This document shows positions 15,397 through 23,784 of a DNA stretch of 49,549 bases, piece by piece. A program made the position numbers and the translations under genes. Numbering within the stretch: the stretch's first letter is position 1; each line of letters begins with the position of its first letter. Origin of the DNA: Clostridiales bacterium (GTDB lineage: Bacteria; Bacillota; Clostridia; Oscillospirales; Butyricicoccaceae); NCBI GenBank assembly GCA_019421385.1, contig JAHZFK010000013.1:1-49549 (forward strand), read 5' to 3'. Under the pieces are notes generated by a model. That model saw nothing but the letters and a program-made list of their open reading frames with translations, was not told where the DNA came from and made no database searches.

Positions 15397-15532
15397 GTCT
15401 TAAAATGCACAGGGAACGCCAAGCGTTCTTGTGAACAATGTCAGGAATACAGCAGTTTTTTGCAGCCGGGACGGCTGCGGCATAGTGTGGAAGCGCACAA
15501 GACAAGAGGGAAATACGGGAAAGGTGATGGAA

Positions 15533-16624
15533 ATGGCTTCAAGATTGTTCCAGTCGATTGTTTTGCAGATGAAGGACACGGTAGACCGTACCATTGGTAT
15601 CGTGGATGCGAGCGGCGCGGTTGTAGCGTGTACCGATCTGCCCCGTATCGGTGAAATGCGGGAAGAAGCAATCACCGAACTTGGCTTTGCAGGTGAGATC
15701 GTCCGTTTTGGCGGCTATACCTACCATACTACAGGTGATCGAGCCAGTCGGCTGGAATACGCTGTTTTCGTGCAGGGAGAGGACGAGTTGGCGCGCAGCA
15801 TTTGCTCGCTGGTAGCGGTTGCGATCAACAACATCAAGACGCTCTATGATGAAAAGCACGATAAGGCGACGTTTGTCAAAAACATCATTCTGGATAATAT
15901 CCTGCCGGGCGATATTTACATCAAATCCCGTGAACTGCATTTCGGCAACGATGTACCGCGCGTGGTTTTCCTGGTTCGGCAGCAGATGCCGGCGGACGTT
16001 GCGGCGATCGACGTCGTGACCGGTATGTTCCCGGACAAGCAAAAGGATTTTGTGCTGCACATTTCTGAGACCGATATCGTAGTCGTCAAGGAAGTCAAGG
16101 CGGGCAGTGACGTCAAGGATCTGGCAAAGATCGCCGCTTCAATTGAAGAAGCGCTGCTCAGCGAGCTGTCTGTCAAGTGTCTGATTGGCATTGGTTCGGT
16201 ATCCTCGCAGATGAAGGATATCGCCAAGTCCTTTAAGGAGGCGCAGACTGCCATCGAAGTCGGCGCGGTGTTTGATACGGAAAAGAATATCATCAGCTTT
16301 GAAAATCTGGGCATTGGCCGTTTGATTTATCAGCTGCCGATCACGCTGTGCGAAATGTTCCTCAGCGAAGTATTCAAAAAGGGTTCGATCGACTCGCTCG
16401 ATCAGGAAACGCTGTTTACCATCCAGAAGTTCTTTGAAAACAACCTGAACGTTTCGGAAACCTCGCGCAAGCTGTTTGTGCATCGCAATACGCTCGTGTA
16501 CCGCTTGGAAAAGATCAAAAAGCTGACCGGCCTCGATTTGCGTGAATTTGATCATGCAATCGTGTTCAAAGTAGCGCTGATGGTGCGGAAATATCTGGCC
16601 AGCCGCGAGGAAAACGTGCGCTGA
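15533..16624 (+). CDS. PucR/CdaR-family transcriptional regulator
   Basis: The 363-residue protein ends with the PucR-type helix-turn-helix: FFENNLNVSETSRKLFVHRN then TLVYRLEKIKKLTGLD at about residues 300-335. This family's sensors control sugar-acid, purine or amino-acid catabolism in other bacteria. The N-terminal part (about 1-115) resembles a small ligand-sensing domain of GAF/PAS size (GIVDASGAVVACTD), followed by a middle domain. Three in-frame starts cluster at 15524 (GTG), 15527 and 15533; I prefer 15533 because GGGAAAGG ends 8 bases before it. No catabolic gene adjoins it: the next genes are ftsEX. The ligand and target are therefore unknown. Confidence 0.83.
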   Translation: MASRLFQSIVLQMKDTVDRTIGIVDASGAVVACTDLPRIGEMREEAITELGFAGEIVRFGGYTYHTTGDRASRLEYAVFVQGEDELARSICSLVAVAINNIKTLYDEKHDKATFVKNIILDNILPGDIYIKSRELHFGNDVPRVVFLVRQQMPADVAAIDVVTGMFPDKQKDFVLHISETDIVVVKEVKAGSDVKDLAKIAASIEEALLSELSVKCLIGIGSVSSQMKDIAKSFKEAQTAIEVGAVFDTEKNIISFENLGIGRLIYQLPITLCEMFLSEVFKKGSIDSLDQETLFTIQKFFENNLNVSETSRKLFVHRNTLVYRLEKIKKLTGLDLREFDHAIVFKVALMVRKYLASREENVR

Positions 16625-16692
16625 GGGCGGATTGTTCACAAAATCTTCACGCAAAAATATGGTCATGCAGGGAAATGGCAGGGATTGTCGTC

Positions 16693-16721
16693 TTGCGTCG
16701 GCTAAGAAAATCTGTTATAAT
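16693..16721 (+). promoter_or_regulatory. Promoter of the ftsEX operon, overlapping a terminator
   Basis: TTGCGT (16693-16698), 17 bases, TATAAT (16716-16721) with TGT upstream, an extended -10. The predicted transcription start (about 16728) falls inside the left arm of the terminator at 16723-16760. Confidence 0.82.
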
Positions 16722-16722
16722 A

Positions 16723-16760
16723 GGCAAAGGTGTATGATCGACATGCACCTTTGCCTTTTT
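16723..16760 (+). terminator. Intrinsic terminator for read-through from the upstream regulator gene
   Basis: GGCAAAGGTG (16723-16732) pairs exactly with CACCTTTGCC (16746-16755) and TTTTT follows. Transcripts starting at the ftsE promoter would lack roughly half of the left arm. Confidence 0.85.
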
Positions 16761-16792
16761 GGTATTTAGTTTGGCTCCGAGGAGGAATGCCT

Positions 16793-17473
16793 GTGATACG
16801 GATGAACGATGTCACCATGGTGTACGATAACGGTACCCGTGCGGTGAACAAGGCGAACCTGCGCGTGGATGAAGGGGAATTCGTGTTCCTCGTCGGTGCG
16901 TCCGGCTCTGGTAAAACGACGATCATTAAGCTGTTGACCGCAGAGGTCCGTCCCACCGAAGGACGGGTGCTGGTCAACAATTATAATGTGGGCGAGATGA
17001 AAAAACGGCAGATCCCCTATCTGCGCCGTACTTTGGGCGTAGTTTATCAGGATTTCCGTTTGATCAAAAATAAAACGGTTTATGAAAACGTCGCGTTTGC
17101 TATGCGCACTATCGGCGCAAAGAGTAAGGCGATCAAGGAACGCGTGCCATATGTGCTTGAGTTGGTCGGATTGGCGGACAAGGCACAGATCAAGCCGATG
17201 AACCTTTCCGGCGGTGAGCAGCAGCGTGTTGCCATTGCACGTGCACTGGTCAACAACCCGCGGCTGATCATCGCGGACGAGCCGACCGGTAACCTTGACC
17301 CCGCGCGTTCGCTTGAACTGATGACCCTGTTTGAAAAGATCAATGAATTGGGCACCACCGTGCTGATCGTGACACACGAAAAGGGCCTGGTGGACGAGTT
17401 TGAAAAGCGCGTTGTTATGATTGACAAGGGCGAGGTCGTCAGCGACCAGACAGGTGGGTACTATCAGTTATGA
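16793..17473 (+). CDS. ftsE: Cell division ATP-binding protein FtsE
   Basis: This is the ATPase subunit of the FtsEX ABC-type complex, which sits at the membrane and uses ATP hydrolysis to switch on peptidoglycan hydrolases rather than to transport a solute. The 226-residue protein has Walker A GASGSGKTT (35-43), a Q-loop (VVYQDFRLI), the ABC signature LSGGEQQR (138-145), Walker B LIIADEP (158-164) and the switch His in VTHEKG. I chose the GTG at 16793: GGAGG ends 7 bases before it, and the protein then begins MIRMNDVTMVYDNG like its homologues. An ATG at 16787 would lie only one base from the ribosome binding site. It overlaps ftsX by ATGA. Confidence 0.96.
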   Translation: MIRMNDVTMVYDNGTRAVNKANLRVDEGEFVFLVGASGSGKTTIIKLLTAEVRPTEGRVLVNNYNVGEMKKRQIPYLRRTLGVVYQDFRLIKNKTVYENVAFAMRTIGAKSKAIKERVPYVLELVGLADKAQIKPMNLSGGEQQRVAIARALVNNPRLIIADEPTGNLDPARSLELMTLFEKINELGTTVLIVTHEKGLVDEFEKRVVMIDKGEVVSDQTGGYYQL

Positions 17474-18354
17474 GAAGTTTTGGTTACTATTGGAAGGAAG
17501 GCTTCCGCAATATATTCAAGCATGGGTTTATGTCGATTGCGGCGGTGCTGATTATGATCGCCTGCCTGCTTTTGACAGGAACCGTGACGCTGATCGCGTA
17601 TAATATTGATTTGAGCATCGAGGAATTGCAGCAATCCAACGAGATTGTGGTATTCATTGATGAAAGCCTGACCACACGCGAGGCGAGAGCCTTGGGGTCG
17701 GAATTCAATAAGATCGACAACATTGCAACGGTCGAGTTTGAGGACCGTGATGTGGCGCTTGAGAAATACCGCGAGGAACTCGGTGAGGACGCGGTGATTC
17801 TGGATAACTATAATTCTGCGAATAATCCGCTGCGCAACAGCTTCATCTTCACCCTGAAAGATCCGACGCTGGCGGAAGAGGCGATCGAGCAGATCGCCGC
17901 GGTGGACGGTACGGATTATATCCGCGCGGATGAGGACGTTATTTCCAAGCTGATTCAGGTGCAGCGTGTGTTCAATATCATTGCGCTGGCCATGGTGGTC
18001 GGCTTGGCGGTTATCTCGATTTTTATCATTGCCAACACGGTAAAGCTGGCTATGTTTGCGCGCCGCGAGGAAATTTCCATCCAGAAGATGGTCGGCGCGA
18101 CCAACTGGTTCATCCGCTGGCCGTTCGTGATCGAGGGCATGGTGCTGGGGCTGCTGGCAGGCGGCTTGGCATTCCTCGCTCAGTGGGGCCTGTACAGCGA
18201 ACTGTCCAATATCGCAAGCGGTGTGATTCCGTATTTCCACATCGTTTCGTTTGACGGGCTGCGCTGGCTGGTGCTGGGCGTATACTTGGGCGCAGGCGTG
18301 CTGTTCGGTATCGGAGGTTCGGTAACCAGCATTCGCAAGTTTATGAATGTGTGA
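17470..18354 (+). CDS. ftsX: Cell division protein FtsX
   Basis: This is the membrane subunit of FtsEX; its large extracellular loop binds and activates a wall hydrolase. The 294-residue protein shows one hydrophobic segment near residues 17-43, an external domain (about 45-165) containing VVFIDESLTTREA and AVDGTDYIRADE, and three further membrane segments toward the C-terminus. The cytoplasmic coupling segment FARREEISIQKMVGATNWFI lies between the second and third. This is the usual four-helix FtsX topology. The start codon overlaps the ftsE stop. A coiled-coil M23 peptidase 34 bases downstream is the likely activation target. Confidence 0.96.
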   Translation: MRSFGYYWKEGFRNIFKHGFMSIAAVLIMIACLLLTGTVTLIAYNIDLSIEELQQSNEIVVFIDESLTTREARALGSEFNKIDNIATVEFEDRDVALEKYREELGEDAVILDNYNSANNPLRNSFIFTLKDPTLAEEAIEQIAAVDGTDYIRADEDVISKLIQVQRVFNIIALAMVVGLAVISIFIIANTVKLAMFARREEISIQKMVGATNWFIRWPFVIEGMVLGLLAGGLAFLAQWGLYSELSNIASGVIPYFHIVSFDGLRWLVLGVYLGAGVLFGIGGSVTSIRKFMNV

Positions 18355-18388
18355 GGCAATGGCGACAGACAAAGGAGCGAATACCACT

Positions 18389-19567
18389 ATGATGAAGAAA
18401 CGCACGACGCGGCTGATATCCTGCATTATTGCCGGTATCCTTGTGATCGCGCTGCTGGCTTCCATGCTGGCAACCGGCATCACCTTTGCAGGCGCTGCGG
18501 AGGATGCAGACGAGCTGCAGGACAAGCTGTCCTCACTGGAGGATGAAAAGGCGGCAGTCAAGGAGCGTATCGCGGAGCTGACCAAGCAAGCCAGCGACGT
18601 AGAAGCTACCCGCGCTGCGCTGCAGAGCGAGATCGACCTGACCAAGGAAGAGATTGCAACAGTAGAGGCGTATATTGAGCGCCTGCAGGATCAGATCGAC
18701 GTCAAGACCACGGAATTGGCTGCGGCAGAGGAAGCGCTGGAGCAGAAGGAAGAAGAGTTCGCGCTTACCGTGCGCACCACCTATGAGCAGGGCGACACCA
18801 GCTATCTGGAAGTGCTGCTCAACTCCACCAGCTTTGCTGATCTGCTGTCCCGTATGGAAATTATTACGGCGATCATGGAGGATAACAAGAAGATCGTTGC
18901 TGAGTATACTGCGGCAAAGGAAGACATCGAGCAGAAGAAGCAGGAGCTCGAAGAAACGCAGGCTGCTCAGAAGGAGTATCAGGAAAATCTGGGTTACAAG
19001 GTCGATGAGCTGGCTGCAAGCGAGGCCGAGCAGGCTGCGCTGGCAGAGAGCATTCAGGCATACAAGGCGGAAAGCGAAGCGGAGTACGACCGCATCGCCA
19101 GTGAGATGCAGGATGTCAGCAATCAGATTGCGGCATTGTCTGCACAGGCGGCGGCAAACGGCTCGGTGCCGATGGGCGATGGCACACTGATCTGGCCTAC
19201 CCCGAGCTGCACGACCAACTCGAGCGCATATGGCTGGCGTATCCACCCGATCTATGGCACGCGCAAGTTCCACGCGGGTGAGGATATCCCGGCGAGTTAT
19301 GGCGCGGAGATCCTTGCTGCGGCATCTGGTACGGTCATCACCGCGGGCTGGGTTTCCGGCTACGGCAACTATACGGTCATTGACCATGGCGGCGGCATGA
19401 TGACGGCCTATGGTCACCAGAGCTCGATTGCGGTATCGGTCGGTCAGACTGTAACGCAGGGCCAAGTGATTGGTTATGTCGGTTCGACCGGCAACTCGAC
19501 CGGTCCGCATCTGCACTTTGAGGTGTACATCAACGGTGCAACGGTAGACCCGAAGAGCTTTTTCTAA
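18389..19567 (+). CDS. Coiled-coil M23 (LytM) peptidoglycan peptidase, likely FtsEX partner
   Basis: This secreted or membrane-tethered zinc endopeptidase cuts peptidoglycan cross-bridges or stem peptides. The 392-residue protein starts with a basic tail and a hydrophobic signal segment (about 9-35) and continues with a long coiled coil (about 38-255). It ends with an M23 domain carrying His295 and Asp299 in HAGED, His343 in YGHQ, and His374 and His376 in PHLHFEV. The zinc ligands and catalytic histidines are present, so it should be active, unlike the degenerate LytM domain of EnvC. In Firmicutes, FtsEX controls coiled-coil hydrolases (CwlO, PcsB); here the coiled coil is combined with an M23 rather than an NlpC/P60 or CHAP domain. 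The start follows AAAGGAG. It is third in the ftsEX operon. Confidence 0.92.
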   Translation: MMKKRTTRLISCIIAGILVIALLASMLATGITFAGAAEDADELQDKLSSLEDEKAAVKERIAELTKQASDVEATRAALQSEIDLTKEEIATVEAYIERLQDQIDVKTTELAAAEEALEQKEEEFALTVRTTYEQGDTSYLEVLLNSTSFADLLSRMEIITAIMEDNKKIVAEYTAAKEDIEQKKQELEETQAAQKEYQENLGYKVDELAASEAEQAALAESIQAYKAESEAEYDRIASEMQDVSNQIAALSAQAAANGSVPMGDGTLIWPTPSCTTNSSAYGWRIHPIYGTRKFHAGEDIPASYGAEILAAASGTVITAGWVSGYGNYTVIDHGGGMMTAYGHQSSIAVSVGQTVTQGQVIGYVGSTGNSTGPHLHFEVYINGATVDPKSFF

Positions 19568-19579
19568 ACAAGGATACAT

Positions 19580-19606
19580 AAAGGGAGGGGGACACCCTCC
19601 CTTTTA
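19580..19606 (+). terminator. Attenuating hairpin between the M23 and S41 genes
   Basis: AAAGGGAGGG (19580-19589) pairs with CCCTCCCTTT (19595-19604), followed only by TTTTAT. The weak U-tract suggests partial termination, so the S41 gene may be expressed at lower level from the same operon. Confidence 0.6.
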
Positions 19607-19621
19607 TAATGGAGGGACAAT

Positions 19622-20788
19622 ATGAAGCAATTGCGCGAAACACGAGTCACATTGGTCGGGGCGTTGGTGTTGTGCGTGGTGACAGCGGCCGTAACGGCGA
19701 GCATTTGTCTGGCATCACAGGCATGGCGCACGTCTGCGGTGGGCGATAAGCTGCGCGAACTCGACCGCATTGCGGCTGAGCAATATGTGGGTGAGTTGGA
19801 CGCAGAAAAAGTCGCGGATTATGCCGCAGTCGGCTATGTGACCGGTCTGGAGGATCAGTGGTCGGCCTATATCCCGGCGGATCAGTATGAAGCCTATCGC
19901 CTGAGCAGTGAGGGCAAGGGGTGCGGCATTGGTGTTTCGGTCATTTCGGGGGAGGATAGCGTACGGGTTTATCTGGTATATGAGGATTCGCCTGCCGCGA
20001 AGGCCGGAATTGAAACAGGCGACTATATTGTCGGTGCGGAAGGCTTGACGGTCGAGAAGGACGGCGCAGATGCCGTTATTGATGCCATTCAGGGTGAGGA
20101 AGGCACCGAGGTCACCGTGTCGTTCAGCAAAGAAAAGGGCGGCGCTGTGCAGGAGGCGACCATGCAGCGTGCGATGGTGACGCAGAAGATGGCTTGGGGG
20201 CAGATGCTGGATGGCAATATTGGTTATATCCGCATCGAAAACTTCCATGTCGGTGCGGCGGAGCAATTCCAGCAGGTGCTGGATGAGCTGCTGGAGAATG
20301 GTGCGCAGTCACTGGTGCTGGATGTGCGCCATAACGGCGGTGGGCGCGTCAAAGAGATGAGCGAGATGCTCGACCCGCTGCTGCCCGAAGGCACAATCAT
20401 GACGCTGCGCACCAAGAGCGGCAGCGAAACCGTGTATGAGTCGGACGCAGAGATGATCGACCAGCCGATTGTGGTGCTGATGGACGACCAGAGCATTTCG
20501 GCGGCGGAGTTTTTCGCCGCAGCTTTGCAGGAATATGACCGCGCGACACTGGTGGGCACGCACACAACGGGGAAAGGTCGTGCGCAGCAAACCTTTGAGC
20601 TGTCCGACGGGTCGGCGCTCAACCTGTCGGTGGAGGAGTATTTCACCCCGCAGGGGAATAATCTGGCAGGCGTAGGCATTGCGCCCGATGTGGAAGTGAC
20701 GCTGACCGACGAGCAGGCGGCAGATTTCTATTTCCTCGATTCGCAGGACGATCCACAATTGCAAAAAGCGGTCGAAATTCTGGAATAA
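19622..20788 (+). CDS. S41 family carboxy-terminal processing peptidase (CtpA/CtpB type)
   Basis: This membrane-anchored serine protease has a PDZ domain and cleaves exported proteins near their C-termini. The 388-residue protein has one N-terminal hydrophobic segment (about 10-30), a helical region, a PDZ domain (about 95-185, with SPAAKAGIETGD) and the S41 protease domain. The catalytic pair is Ser293 in SISAAEF and Lys318 in TGKGRAQ; the 25-residue separation is typical of CtpB. It lacks the peptidoglycan-binding domain found in some homologues. The ATG follows GGAGGG. Its place after ftsEX and a wall hydrolase suggests it may process that hydrolase or another surface protein; a ctpB gene also neighbours ftsEX in Bacillus. 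Confidence 0.92.
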   Translation: MKQLRETRVTLVGALVLCVVTAAVTASICLASQAWRTSAVGDKLRELDRIAAEQYVGELDAEKVADYAAVGYVTGLEDQWSAYIPADQYEAYRLSSEGKGCGIGVSVISGEDSVRVYLVYEDSPAAKAGIETGDYIVGAEGLTVEKDGADAVIDAIQGEEGTEVTVSFSKEKGGAVQEATMQRAMVTQKMAWGQMLDGNIGYIRIENFHVGAAEQFQQVLDELLENGAQSLVLDVRHNGGGRVKEMSEMLDPLLPEGTIMTLRTKSGSETVYESDAEMIDQPIVVLMDDQSISAAEFFAAALQEYDRATLVGTHTTGKGRAQQTFELSDGSALNLSVEEYFTPQGNNLAGVGIAPDVEVTLTDEQAADFYFLDSQDDPQLQKAVEILE

Positions 20789-20833
20789 ATCTGTGCCGTA
20801 TCGGTCAAAATGCGCAAAAATGCACTTGCTCGC

Positions 20834-20863
20834 TTGACAGTGCGGCGAATGTTACCGTATAAT
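20834..20863 (+). promoter_or_regulatory. Consensus promoter of greA-lysS
   Basis: TTGACA (20834-20839), 18 bases, TATAAT (20858-20863): both hexamers are perfect. The transcript would start with a hairpin, CGGCGGC (20877-20883) with GCCGCCG (20891-20897), that could protect the 5' end. Confidence 0.9.
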
Positions 20864-20925
20864 AAGGAGTACTGTACGGCGGCGCGCGATGCCGCCGAAC
20901 CTATGAATAAGAAGGGTTTGCAATC

Positions 20926-21399
20926 ATGGCAAAAGAAATCAAACTGACCCAGGAGAGCCTGGACGCTTATAAGGAAGAACTGGAATACCTGAAAACCACC
21001 CGTGCCGACGAGGTGGCTGAGCAGCTGAAAGAGGCGCGCTCGTTCGGCGACTTGTCCGAGAACGCCGAGTATGACGAGGCGAAGAACGAGCAGGGCAAGC
21101 TGTACTCCCGCATTGCAGAGCTGGAGGAAATCATCAAGCTGGCGGTTGTCGTAACCGGCGACACCTATGCGGCGGATGAAGTCTCGCCCGGCTGCCGTTT
21201 TATCGTCAAGGATCTGGAACTGGGCGAGGAGGAAGAGTACCACTTCGTCGGTTCGCAGGAGGCCGACCCGATGGAGGGCAAAATCTCGGATGAATCCCCC
21301 TTCGGTAAGGCGATGCTGGGCAAAAAGGTCGGCACGATCGTCGAGGTCGAAGCGCCGATCGGCGTTGTTAAGTATCAGGTAATGGATATCAAGAAATAA
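20926..21399 (+). CDS. greA: Transcription elongation factor GreA
   Basis: GreA enters the secondary channel of RNA polymerase and stimulates cleavage of the backtracked transcript. The 157-residue length is standard. The N-terminal antiparallel coiled coil spans about residues 1-75, with the tip motif FGDLSENAEYDEAK supplying the acidic residues (Asp and Glu) that act with the polymerase magnesium. The C-terminal FKBP-like domain ends with SPFGKAMLGKKVGTIVEVE and the closing YQVMDIK. AGAAGGG precedes the ATG. It forms an operon with lysS, 20 bases downstream, an arrangement seen widely in Clostridia. Confidence 0.97.
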   Translation: MAKEIKLTQESLDAYKEELEYLKTTRADEVAEQLKEARSFGDLSENAEYDEAKNEQGKLYSRIAELEEIIKLAVVVTGDTYAADEVSPGCRFIVKDLELGEEEEYHFVGSQEADPMEGKISDESPFGKAMLGKKVGTIVEVEAPIGVVKYQVMDIKK

Positions 21400-21419
21400 A
21401 AAAGAAAGACGGGGAAACT

Positions 21420-22928
21420 ATGGCAGAACAGCATCAGGCGCAGGAACAGCACGAGCAGACCGCAGAAGAACTGCATGAGCTCAAGCGTATCCGCCGTGAA
21501 AAGCTGGCGGAGCTGCAGGCGGCGGGCGCAGACCCGTATCAGCAGGTACGCTTTGAGCGCGATCATCACACAGTCGATATTCATGAGCATTTCGAGGAGC
21601 TGGAGGGCAAAACCGTCCGTCTGGCAGGCCGCATGATGAGCAAACGGATCATGGGCAAGGCATCCTTTTCCGACCTTTCCGACCGTTACGGCCGCTTGCA
21701 GCTTTATATCAAGCGCGATAACGTGGGCGACGAGGTCTACAAGGGCTATAAAAAGTTTGATATCGGTGATCTCATCGGCGTTTCGGGCGAAGTGTTCCGT
21801 ACCCAGAAGGGCGAAATTTCGGTTGCGGTGCATGAGCTGACGCTGCTGAGCAAAAACCTCGCGCCGCTGCCCGAAAAGTGGCACGGCTTGAAGGATACCG
21901 ACATGCGGTACCGCCAGCGCTATGTTGACCTCATCGTCAACCCTGAGGTGCGCGACACCTTTGAGAAGCGCTCGGCGATTGTGCGCGAGATCCGCAACTT
22001 TATGGATGCACGCGGCTTTATGGAGGTTGAGACCCCCTGCTTGAACACCATTCCGGGCGGCGCAGCAGCGCGTCCGTTCATCACGCACCACAATGCGCTG
22101 GACATTGACATGTATATGCGCATTGCAACCGAACTGCATCTCAAGCGCCTGATCGTCGGCGGCTTTGAGCAGGTGTATGAGATCGGCCGTATCTTCCGCA
22201 ACGAGGGCATGGACACCAAGCACAATCCGGAGTTTACCACCATCGAGCTGTATCAGGCGTATACCGATTACAACGGCATGATGGATATTACCGAGGACAT
22301 GGTCGTGCATGTGTGCGAAAAGGTGCTGGGCACAACCAAGGTGACCTATCAGGGCACAGAGATCGACTTTGCCAAGGGCTGGCGCCGCATGACTATGGCG
22401 GACGCGGTCAAGGAATATTCTGGTCTGGACTTCATGGCGATGGACGGCGACGAGGCGCTTGCCGCGGTCAAGGCCAAGGGCGTCGAGATCGAGAAGGGCA
22501 AGGAAAGCTGGGGCGACCTGCTGGCGCTGTGCTATGACGAATTTGTCGAGGAGCATCTGATTCAGCCGACCTTCATCACGGATTATCCGGTGGAGGTGTC
22601 CCCGCTGGCTAAGCGCAAGGCATCCGACCCACGTCTGACCGAGCGCTTTGAGTGCTTCGTGGTTGGCCGTGAGCTGTGCAATGCATTCTCCGAGCTGAAC
22701 GACCCCATCGACCAGCGTGAGCGTTTTGAGCGTCAGGTTGCACTCCGTGCGGCGGGCGACGATGAAGCCAGTATGATGGATGACGATTTTGTCAACGCGC
22801 TGGAATACGGTATGCCTCCCACGGGAGGCATGGGTATGGGCATCGACCGCTTGGTCATGCTGCTGACCGATTCCGCATCCATCCGCGACGTGCTTCTGTT
22901 CCCGACGATGAAGCCGCTGGAAAACTGA
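21420..22928 (+). CDS. lysS: Lysyl-tRNA synthetase, class II
   Basis: This enzyme charges tRNA-Lys in the cytoplasm. The 502-residue protein has an N-terminal OB-fold anticodon-binding domain (about 60-165, with VRLAGRMMSKRIMGKASF). The class II core carries motif 1 around RGFMEVETPCLN, motif 2 FRNEGMDTKHNPEFT and motif 3 GMGMGIDRLVM near the C-terminus. Length and motif spacing are normal. The ATG follows GACGGGGA. It is co-transcribed with greA. A hairpin without a good T-run follows at 22952-22983. Confidence 0.97.
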   Translation: MAEQHQAQEQHEQTAEELHELKRIRREKLAELQAAGADPYQQVRFERDHHTVDIHEHFEELEGKTVRLAGRMMSKRIMGKASFSDLSDRYGRLQLYIKRDNVGDEVYKGYKKFDIGDLIGVSGEVFRTQKGEISVAVHELTLLSKNLAPLPEKWHGLKDTDMRYRQRYVDLIVNPEVRDTFEKRSAIVREIRNFMDARGFMEVETPCLNTIPGGAAARPFITHHNALDIDMYMRIATELHLKRLIVGGFEQVYEIGRIFRNEGMDTKHNPEFTTIELYQAYTDYNGMMDITEDMVVHVCEKVLGTTKVTYQGTEIDFAKGWRRMTMADAVKEYSGLDFMAMDGDEALAAVKAKGVEIEKGKESWGDLLALCYDEFVEEHLIQPTFITDYPVEVSPLAKRKASDPRLTERFECFVVGRELCNAFSELNDPIDQRERFERQVALRAAGDDEASMMDDDFVNALEYGMPPTGGMGMGIDRLVMLLTDSASIRDVLLFPTMKPLEN

Positions 22929-22951
22929 AACCGAGAATCATGATGAGAGCA

Positions 22952-22983
22952 AACAGGACTGCCGGAAGATCGGCGGTCCTGTT
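22952..22983 (+). terminator. Hairpin after lysS, probable weak terminator
   Basis: AACAGGACTGCCG (22952-22964) pairs with CGGCGGTCCTGTT (22971-22983) apart from one wobble. The sequence after it (CGTCTATCG) is not T-rich, so termination may need a factor. Confidence 0.5.
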
Positions 22984-23018
22984 CGTCTATCGACGAGGAA
23001 AGTAAGGTGAGGGAAAAT

Positions 23019-23783
23019 ATGCAGATCATCATTTCACCGGCAAAGAAAATGAATACGGACACGGATACGCTTGCATGGCGCGATATTCCGTGGTTTATTG
23101 ATAAGGCGGAAGTGCTGTATGACAAACTCCGGTCCATGACGTATGAGGAACTGAAAACGCTCTGGAAGTGCAACGACGCTATCGCTGCGCAGAATGTAGA
23201 GCGGCTGCAAAGCGCGGATCTGCGCACACGCCTGACCCCGGCGATTTTGTCCTATGAGGGCATTCAATACCGCTACATGGCGCCCGGTGTGTTCGATGAA
23301 GAAGAACTCGTCTATGTGCAGGAACATCTGCGCATTCTCTCCGGGTTGTACGGTGTATTGCGGCCCTTTGACGGGGTGACACCTTACCGATTGGAAATGC
23401 AGGCCAAGCTGCAAGTGGGTGAGGCGAAAGATCTCTACGCATATTGGGGCAGCGAAATTGCGGAAAAGCTGTATCAGGAAACCGACTGCATCATCAACCT
23501 CGCCTCCAAGGAATATAGTGCCTGCGTCTCTCGGTACCAAAAGCCGGGGACACGGTTTATCACCTGTGTGTTCGGAGAGGAGATAAACGGTAAGATCGTG
23601 GAGAAAGGGACGCTGTGCAAGATGGCGCGCGGGGAAATGGTGCGGCATTTGGCGGAAATCCGTGCGGAAAGCCCCGAGGTGCTTCGATCGTTTGCCTGCT
23701 TGCAGTACGCCTTTTCTCCGGAGCACTCGGATGAGAATACCTATGTATTTCTGCTTAAAAAGCCACAGGAACGCGGAGTATAG
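23019..23783 (+). CDS. yaaA: YaaA/DUF328 family peroxide stress protein
   Basis: YaaA proteins lower intracellular free iron and protect DNA during peroxide stress in E. coli; the fold binds DNA. The 254-residue protein begins with the family hallmark MQIIISPAKKM and has the ILSGLYGVLRPFDGVTPYRLEM motif split around residues 110-130. The later conserved segments NLASKEYS and ITCVFGEEINGK are present. I prefer the ATG at 23019 to a GTG at 23007 because it gives the standard N-terminus and has GAGGGA upstream. The helicase gene starts two bases after its stop codon, which suggests coupled expression and perhaps a shared role in DNA damage defence. No clear promoter is visible in bases 22984-23005. 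Confidence 0.93.
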   Translation: MQIIISPAKKMNTDTDTLAWRDIPWFIDKAEVLYDKLRSMTYEELKTLWKCNDAIAAQNVERLQSADLRTRLTPAILSYEGIQYRYMAPGVFDEEELVYVQEHLRILSGLYGVLRPFDGVTPYRLEMQAKLQVGEAKDLYAYWGSEIAEKLYQETDCIINLASKEYSACVSRYQKPGTRFITCVFGEEINGKIVEKGTLCKMARGEMVRHLAEIRAESPEVLRSFACLQYAFSPEHSDENTYVFLLKKPQERGV

Positions 23784-23784
23784 C

